Shown: positions 57,422-64,000 of the stretch, piece by piece
Layout: each line of letters starts with the position of its first letter
Position numbering within the stretch: the stretch's first letter is position 1
NCBI GenBank assembly: GCA_037176845.1
Contig: JAYKXP010000187.1
Span: 18,060-82,059, forward strand
DNA from: Paramarasmius palmivorus
Lineage: Eukaryota > Basidiomycota > Agaricomycetes > Agaricales > Marasmiaceae
Reading direction: 5' to 3'
Length of the DNA: 64,000 bases
Program-made: the position numbers and the translations under genes
Notes under the pieces: generated by a model
Told to the model about the DNA's origin: nothing
Seen by the model: the letters and a program-made list of their open reading frames with translations, nothing else
Databases searched by the model: none

Positions 57422-60400
57422 GGGGTGTCTCCTAAGGCTACAAGAGTCGCACCCCCAAATACATCTTTTATCTCCACCTCGCCGTCGTCATATGATTCTG
57501 TTTCATCATGTACAATATCTATCCCAGTTGTCGACAAAAATGAAAACCATTTTCACATACGCGCGTGCTTGAAAGGACACAATCGAGAAAGAGATGTAGT
57601 AGCCATGATTGACAGTGGAGCTACTGGGCTGTTCATTGGAAGAAGATGGGTGGAAGAGCAATGTGTTGAAAGATACCGCCTGCGAAGGCAGATTCCACTC
57701 TACAACATCGATGGGAGTCGGAATCGTGCAGGGAGTATTGAGGAGTTTGCTAGATTGAGGATGAAGATCGGAGAGCACGAGGAGGAAGTAGAGTTGTTGA
57801 TCACTGACCTGGGCCCCGAGGACGTGGTGCTAGGGCTACCTTGGCTGAGAAAGGTGAACCCTGCCATCGACTGGGCTAAAGGCGTGATGAAAATCAAAAT
57901 AGAGGAAGAGCAAGAAGAAGAGTGCCAGATAGAGGAGACAAAGCAGTGGGAGCAGATCAAAGGCAACAGAAGACAGCGTAGGCAGTGGCAGAAAGATGGG
58001 GTGTTGGAGCATGCGAGCGACAAACTATGGGTGGCAGCAGGAGTGACGTATGCAGCAGAGCTGGCGTTTGAGGAGTCGAAAAGGAAGGAGAAGAAGAGCA
58101 TGGAGGAGATCGTGCCTGAGGAGTACCACCAATACCACAAGGTGTTTTCGGAGGAAGAGTCCCATCGACTGCCTGAGCACAAACCCTGGGACCACACCAT
58201 CGACCTCAAGCCCGATGCCCCAGAGACTATCCGATCCAAAGTATACCCCATGTCGGTCAATGAGCAAACCGAGCTGGATGCCTTTCTGGAAGAAAACCTG
58301 CGCAAGGGATACATAGTTCCATCCAAGTCGCCCCTCGCCTCCCCAGTCTTCTTTGTCAAGAAGAAGGATGGTAAACTTCGGTTCGTACAGGACTACTGCA
58401 AGCTCAATGAATTCACTGTCAAGAATCGATACCCCCTTCCTTTAGCTACCGACATCATCAACCGCCTGAAAGGTGCCAAGTACTTCACCAAGCTGGATGT
58501 TCGGTGGGGATACAACAACGTGCGCATCAAGGAAGGAGATGAGTGGAAAGCAGCATTCACCACCAGTCGAGGCCTGTTCGAACCACAAGTCATGTTCTTT
58601 GGCCTCACCAATTCCCCAGCAACATTCCAGGCCCTCATGAATTCCATCTTCACAGACCTCATTGCCAAGGGCAAGGTAGCGGTATACCTGGATGACATCC
58701 TCATCTACAGTGCGACCATGGAGGAACATCGTGCCACAACCCACGAAGTGCTGAAAAGACTTCAGGAGTACGACCTCTACCTTCGGCCAGAGAAGTGTGA
58801 ATTCGACCAACAGCAGGTGGAATATCTCGGTATGGTAATACGGGAAGGCCAAGTCACCATGGACCCAGTCAAAGTACGAGCAGTCAAAGAGTGGAGCACA
58901 CCCCGCAACCTTCGTGAGCTTCGCGGGTTCATCGGCTTCGCCAACTTCTACCGACGATTCATCAAGGACTTCTCCAAGATCGCTTGACCCCTGCATGACC
59001 TCACCAAGAAAGAGCAACGGTGGGACTGGGGAAGGCGACATCAGGAAGCCTTTGATACCCTGAAGAAGGCTTTCACTGAGGAGCCAATACTGGTGATGTG
59101 GGATCCGGAACGGCCAACCCGAGTGGAAGTGGACGCCTCAGGCTACGCTACTGGCGGAGTTATCCTTCAACAGCAGGATGATGGATTATGGCACCCAGTG
59201 GCATATCGATCAGAGAGCATGGCACCAGCTGAGAGGAACTACGAGATCTACGACCGTGAGATGTTAGCCATCATCCGAGCCCTTGAGGACTGGCGCCACT
59301 ACTTGGAAGGACTCCCTCAGTCATTCGAGATAATCACCGACCACCGAAACCTGGAGTACTGGAGGACAGCTCAGGACCTGACTCGTCGTCAAGCCCGATG
59401 GGCGCTTTGGCTGTCACGGTTTGACTTCCGTCTGACACACAAACCTGGCAAAACGAACACTCAGGCAGACCCCCTGTCGCGAATCTCAGAGCTGCAGGTG
59501 TTGGATGCTGAGGACAATCGTGAGCAGGTAGTTCTGAAGCCAGAGATGTTTGCAAAGATTGGAGCTGCGCGAGTAGGAGGAGATGCCCTAGAGGAAAGAA
59601 TACGCAAGGGAGTAGAGAGAGAAGCGGAGGTACTGCAGGCAGTAGAGGCGCTGGAGAAGGACGGGGCGAGGAAGTTGGCCAATGGTCTAGTGGAGTGGGA
59701 AGAAGACGACGGCCTGGTGTACTATAAGGGGAAGCTGTACATTCCGGCAGATGAAGGTTTGAGGAAGGAGATCCTAAAACAGTGCCATGATGCGTCTACA
59801 GCGGGGCACCTGGGAAAACACGGGACACTAGAACAGGTGAAACGTTACTACTGGTGGCCTAACATGTCCTCTTTCATAGAGAAGTATGTTCAAGGGTGTG
59901 AGCGCTGCCAACGCACCAAACCAGCTGTTCATCCTGACGCAACACTCCAACCCATGGAAGTGCCAGAAGGACCTTGGTGTGTAGTAGGAGTTGACCTTAT
60001 CACAGGACTCCCCCTCAGCAATGGTTACGATGCCATCATCACCTACATCGACCTGTACAGCAAGCAAGTCCACATTCTCCCCACCACCACTACCCTTGAT
60101 GCCAAAGGAGTCGCCGACCTTCATTACCGGGAGATCTTCCGTCTGCATGGGATTCCCCACAAGTTCGTATCTGACCGAGGCCCGCAATTTGCAGCACAAG
60201 TAACCCAAGCTCTGTACAAGCGACTAGGGCTACAGCCAGGACTAACTACTGCCTACCACCCTGCTGCCAATGGTCAGACAGAAAGAGCCAACCAAGAGGT
60301 GGAACGGTTCTTACGCCTATTCGTGGATAAACGTCAGGACGACTGGTCAGACTGGCTCCCAACAGCAGAGTTTGTACTAAACTCCCGAGTCCACACAGCA

Positions 60401-61183
60401 CACGACCGTAGCCCATTCGAAGTCATGTACGGCTACACACCTGACTTCACCATCCCAGTAGGACGCCCAACCCGATTCCCAGCATTGAACACCCGGCTAG
60501 AGAACCTAAGGGAGGTGCGCAAAGAGGCAGAAGCGGCATTGCGCATGGGCAAGGAGCGGATGAAAGAGACATACGAGGCAGGAAAGAAGAAGGCACATGT
60601 GTTCGAAGTAGGAGACAAGGTGTGGCTGTCAGCAAAAGACATCAGAATCCACCAAGCAAGCCAGAAGCTGGGACCACGGCAACTAGGACCCTACGAAGTC
60701 ATTGAAAAGGTTGGCGAACTGGACTACTGGCTTAAGCTTCCTCCGGCTATGAAGGTACACAATGTCTTCCACGTCAACCGGCTCTCACCCTGGAAGGGCA
60801 ATGATGTCAATGGATCACGACCACCACCACCTGAAGCAGTAGAAGTAGAAGGAGAAGAGGAGTTTGAGGTTGAGCAGATTCTGGACAGCAGGATATACCG
60901 AAGGGGGTTGCAGTATTTGGTGCGATGGGAAGGCTTTGGAGAGGAAGACGACAGTTGGGAACCAGCAGCCAACGTCAAGAATGCGGGTGAGAAGATAGAG
61001 GAATTCCACCAAAAGCATCCCAATGCGCCAAAGAAGATAGCAGCAGCCGTCTTCAGCTCACTACCCTGGCGCAAACTGGAAAATCTGACTGAAGGACAGT
61101 CCATGGATCTAGAATGGGAGGAGGGACGGATTGCAGGTTCTAGCCTATCGCGGACGATAGGCATTAGGAGGGGGGTAATGTGA
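57422..61183 (+). pseudogene. pol: Pol polyprotein (PR-RT-RNase H-IN-chromodomain) with one in-frame TGA
   Basis: Aspartic protease DSGA at 57,611-57,622. Reverse transcriptase from about 58,200 with FFVKKKDGKLRFVQDYCKLN and catalytic YLDD at 58,685-58,696. RNase H from about 59,110 (VEVDASGYATGG, E in YEIYDREMLAI, D in ITDHRNL). Integrase with HHCC (H...H...CERC, about 59,790-59,920) and D-D-E (GVDLITG, SDRGPQF, E in QTERANQEVERF). Chromodomain at about 60,865-61,010 (YLVRWEGFGEEDDSWEP). The frame is continuous except for a TGA at 58,985-58,987, between RT and RNase H, where relatives usually have Arg or Lys followed by PL. A CGA-to-TGA transition at a CpG would explain it. Readthrough is possible but unproven. 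The true stop lies 5 bp inside the 3' LTR. Confidence 0.9.
61166..61175 (+). other. Polypurine tract
   Basis: AGGAGGGGGG, three bases before the 3' LTR, in the standard position for plus-strand priming. Confidence 0.8.
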
Positions 61184-61623
61184 TGGAGCGTAGCTTTTTC
61201 CTTTCATTTCTCTAAGTCCCCTTATCTATTTTCTTATCTTCATCTTATCATTTTCCACTTATATCGCGTACAGCCTCTCATCCACCGGAACATTCCACAT
61301 CATTCTTCCATTGTTCTACATCTTTCCGTATCATTCTGATTGCTTACTTGTACAATTCTCGCCGAGACAGACTCTTCACATATAAACCGTAGCTGTAGAT
61401 GCCTAGTTCCCCATCTTGACCTCTTGGTCATTTGGGCTAGGCAAGTCATCTTGTATTTTATTCCTTTAGTTATGCTAACTTGGTCATTTGGGCTAGTATC
61501 TGACTTGTGTCTGCCTGCTCAACGTCGTATAGAGCCTTGTGCCTGCGCCGGATCACCCCTTTTTCCCTTATCATCATCGCTCAGCACCGCTATCTGTAGA
61601 GAGGTAGTTGGTTCGCCCTCACA
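61179..61623 (+). repeat. 3' LTR
   Basis: 445 bp, TG...CA, matching 55,503-55,947. The LTR-embedded 95-codon ORF is identical in both copies, which supports very recent insertion. Confidence 0.95.
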
Positions 61624-61628
61624 TTGAG
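61624..61628. repeat. Target-site duplication, right copy (TTGAG)
   Basis: Matches 55,498-55,502. The following bases (GTAAGATTTCC...CGCAG) look like an intron of the interrupted RING-like gene. Confidence 0.9.
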
Positions 61629-62291
61629 GTAAGATTTCCGCTTCATCTTTCCTCGCAGGACCTATCGAAGACGGTCGAAGGACGGTGTGCAGTGTAGTCG
61701 GTTGCTCGGGACAAACCTGTTCCTTGCATTCTTCTAGCTCATGTTTTCCGTGGTCCTAGAACAGCATGGTAAGCGGACAGTTCGAGAAATGAAATACCAA
61801 GTACGCACCTGAGTGATAGGGCTAATGACCCAAACAACCAGATCCCAGCATTCCAAGCCGTCACCAGGCTTCGTTGATCTGAGTGCGAGTGCGTCGTCGA
61901 CGTGTTCTTGTGTCGTTGTCTTTGGTCTGTAGGCGAAGGAGGGCGACCATGAAGGTTGGTGAGGAGTGTTGACTGCCGTAGCGCGCAATTCCGTTCCAGA
62001 AACATAAGACCTAAGAAACGGTCAGCGCATGTCAGTGCCGTGACCAGACATATTGTTTCAAGCACTCACCTTCAAGTTCCTAGCACCATGGATCGTGGTA
62101 TGGACCAGGAGAAGGTTTGATTCACTGGGCGCCCTGTTCAGAGTCGGACATATCATGTGCTTGTTTGAATGACTAATTGCTGTCACACTCGAGTCACAGT
62201 CGACGTGTCGCTCGCTCCTGCCTCTCTCGCTCTCCTCAACTTGCTTTCCGTTCCACCACGAAACTTGCTGCTCAGATTCTGCTTCTCGCGC
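61629..62291. other. Intergenic with a possible small minus-strand gene
   Basis: A minus-strand Met at 62,156, a GTGAGT donor at 62,069 and a TTCTTAG acceptor at 62,011 give an in-phase two-exon reading of about 80 codons with an Arg-rich end. The same region also has a second open frame (DDALALRSTKPGDGLECWD). Neither is recognised, so I do not call a gene. Confidence 0.3.
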
Positions 62292-64000
62292 ATGATGTTT
62301 GCTTTCAGAAATCATGGTGTTGGACCTTTCATTGGTGCTTTTGGTGCGTAACATGCTCATCTACCTGCTTCATTGTTCTGACTGTCAATTTTCCACCTAG
62401 CACTTCTGTATTTCGTCTCGCGCCTGTATGCACAGTCGTTTCCCGACGACTCTACAGTTGCTGCTGCCTTGATGGTCTTACCTATATCTGGATTCTTCGC
62501 TTCACTTACTGCTCATGTATTCGATACTGCTGATCCACAGTATCGCACCGGAATTCATACATGCAGCAATCAATCTACTCTTGTCACTACTCTTGTCGCT
62601 ACCTCATTGCAAGGTGTACTCATCTCTGGATTCGATACCCCATTTTCGAGGGGAGTTACAATAACCTTTGATGCCCCATTCTCGAGGGGAATTACAATAC
62701 CGTTCAGCACCCCGTTCTCAAGGGGAATTCCAATACCGATAGTCACCCCATTCTCAAGGGGAATTCCAATACTGTTAGACACCCCGTTCTCGAGGGGAAT
62801 CACGATACCATCTGACACCCCGTCTTCAACGGGAACCACTGTGACCTCTGATGCCCTGTTGTCGAGGGGATTTGCTCTAAATATTACTACCACATTCTGG
62901 GATAGAGTTATGTTTGAATTCAGTGCCCCATCTCAGAGGGGAATCTTGTCTACTTTCAGTACACCGTTTCATGTTCTGATCTCATATTTATGCTGTTCAG
63001 CACCAGAGAGTGCTTTGGCTCAGTGGATACCCGTATCTGCTGAAAGCAATGTTATCTTATTACCCCCCAAACAGACCGATGATATCTTATCACTCCCCAA
63101 ACAGACTGATGATATCTTTTTACTCCCTGAAAAGACTGATATTCTTGTATCACTACACATATGCTCACTGTTGGTCAGTGATATGGACATATCATATCCA
63201 TCCTTTGAGCAATTCATGGCTGACACCCTTAGTGTCAACAGCTGCAATGAAATACCATGTAGTTTTATGGTTAAGCCTTTGTATAGGCTTGATCTACCTT
63301 TGTCCCAGCTATATAGTGCTTGGGTACTTATTATTGATGGCCTTCAGCTTGTTGTTGAGCTTGTTTACTACTCTCTACCTTCCCTTGTGTGTCTATACCA
63401 TGCTCAAGATACACTGTTCCATATGATACAGTCTATTGTCAAGTATGTTCATATCAAGTTGGTGCAGAACTTTATCCTTCGCCATGACTTTTATGCCATG
63501 CTCTATTCCTTGCATTGGGGTCGTCAATATATACAAACATGTAACAGTCCTTCTGAACAGATTCTCTATGGTGGGGGGAGAAAGTCATTGGTGCCCTGGG
63601 ATGTTTTCATGTCATATATTCTTCCATGTAATGTTCTGCCAATATATGATCATACTTATCGATACCATGTTGTTGAACACAATCTTGTAACCCAGCTAGA
63701 ACAGATTGACTACAGTACCCACTTGATATCAAATGTTCCAGTTGGACAGATCATCTCCTATTTTGGTATACAAGCTGCTCGTCAAGTCACTAGACTTCAT
63801 TATGCTTTGAAACATTCTACTATGACTGCCAAAGAGATCCAGGCTTACTTTCATGATCATTATTGTGCAGTTTGCTCAGAGACAGTAACTGTTATACATT
63901 TCCAGCCTTCAGTCAAAGTACAGCGTCAGATTAATATTGCACAAAAGCGCACTAACCAGGAAAGTCTCATTCAATCTTTACTACTTCCAGATGTTGATAC
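62292..64000 (+). CDS. Gene H (3' truncated by window): repeat-rich protein, possible Helitron-like N-terminus
   Basis: ATG at 62,292; exon 1 to 62,343, a 57-bp GT-AG intron (62,344-62,400), then an uninterrupted frame to the window end (about 550 codons so far). After a short hydrophobic start (LMVLPISGFFASLTAHV) come about eight 12-residue repeats of the TPFSRGITIP type, then three 10-residue PKQTDDILSL-type repeats. The last part reads MTAKEIQAYFHDHYCAVCSE then TVTVIHFQPS and R-rich sequence. An H.C..C...F arrangement like this precedes the replication-helicase region in basidiomycete Helitron proteins as I recall them, so a Helitron is the leading guess; the helicase would lie beyond 64,000. 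Base composition here is more AT-rich than the rest. Confidence 0.55.
62625..62950 (+). repeat. Coding minisatellite, 36-bp unit (12 aa)
   Basis: Units near CACCCCGTTCTCGAGGGGAA recur every 36-37 bp at about 62,636, 62,672, 62,708, 62,744, 62,780, 62,816, 62,852 and, after a gap, 62,923. The unit length is a multiple of three, so the minus strand is open too (IPLENGV repeats), but only the plus frame continues past the array. On the minus strand the units read GGTATTGKAATTCC, similar to the core of arrays (i) and (ii). Confidence 0.85.
63060..63150 (+). repeat. Second coding repeat in gene H, 30-bp unit (10 aa)
   Basis: CCCAAACAGAC(C/T)GATGATATC occurs twice, 30 bp apart, followed by a third diverged copy (CCTGAAAAGACTGATATTC). 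It encodes three 10-residue repeats ending in a hydrophobic pair. Confidence 0.8.

Larger units (their letters stand above)
55503..61623 (+). mobile_element. Full-length Ty3/gypsy chromovirus LTR retrotransposon (6,121 bp)
   Basis: Flanking 445-bp LTRs (TG...CA), TTGAG target duplication, gag with two zinc knuckles, and pol in the order protease, reverse transcriptase, RNase H, integrase, chromodomain. The order and the chromodomain place it in the chromoviruses (Tf1/sushi-like). LTRs look identical by eye, so insertion is recent. One in-frame TGA lies in pol. Confidence 0.95.

Noticed and set aside
62570..62893. Minus-strand ORF made of IPLENGV repeats
   Set aside because: It is the antisense of the gene H minisatellite. 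The repeat unit is divisible by three so both strands stay open, but only the plus frame continues beyond the array.
1..64000. tRNA or rRNA genes
   Set aside because: No B-box-like GGTTCGAATCC with a matching A-box, and no rRNA-like conserved stretch, was noticed on either strand.

Overview
The window is a repeat-rich piece of a filamentous basidiomycete genome, most likely from an agaric mushroom. The evidence is dense short introns (about 50-70 bp, GTRNGT...YAG), a KDZ transposase with fungal-type SWIM and CxC zinc motifs, a chromodomain Ty3/gypsy retrotransposon, and two multi-exon paralogues whose N-terminus and conserved blocks I recall from a large uncharacterised agaric family. Genus and species cannot be told. 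All exon models were assembled by hand from splice signals and reading-frame phase; no search was run.

Layout. (1) 0-13.3 kb is a left block: an intact-looking 10-exon paralogue (gene 1, 997-3187, minus), long gene-like repeats, and a decayed paralogue (11.5-13.25 kb) that stops at a 1.1-kb TIR element (13,325-14,435, TA duplication). (2) 15.2-35.3 kb is a low-copy core. It holds an apparently complete KDZ transposase (17,964-21,009, minus), four small genes A-D (21.1-26.2 kb), a large charged nuclear-type protein E (26.1-29.8 kb) and two F-box-like genes F and G (30.0-32.7 kb). On both sides lie degenerate tandem arrays sharing one core motif (15.8-17.9 and 33.8-35.2 kb), and outside these an imperfect inverted repeat (15.19-15.27 against 35.22-35.30 kb). 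(3) 35.3-55.1 kb is a right block built from the same families as the left block: gene 2 (36,948-39,220, minus), several copies of a roughly 1-kb divergent spliced unit, and a second copy (47.5-55.1 kb) of the 4.3-11.9 kb segment. (4) 55,503-61,623 is a Ty3/gypsy chromovirus with 445-bp LTRs that look identical, a TTGAG target duplication and one in-frame stop in pol; it sits in a decayed RING-like fragment. (5) From 62.29 kb an open gene with coding minisatellites runs off the right end and may be the N-terminus of a Helitron-like protein.

How it fits together. The left and right blocks are diverged duplicates flanking the KDZ-containing core. Segment 4.3-8.8 kb is far closer to 47.5-52.0 kb than the adjoining 8.8-11.9 kb is to its partner, so there are two ages of exchange. 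The most interesting hypothesis is that the core is one large (about 20 kb) KDZ-type element carrying accessory genes. The intact transposase, related arrays and inverted repeat are what can be seen; mobility and the exact ends are inference.
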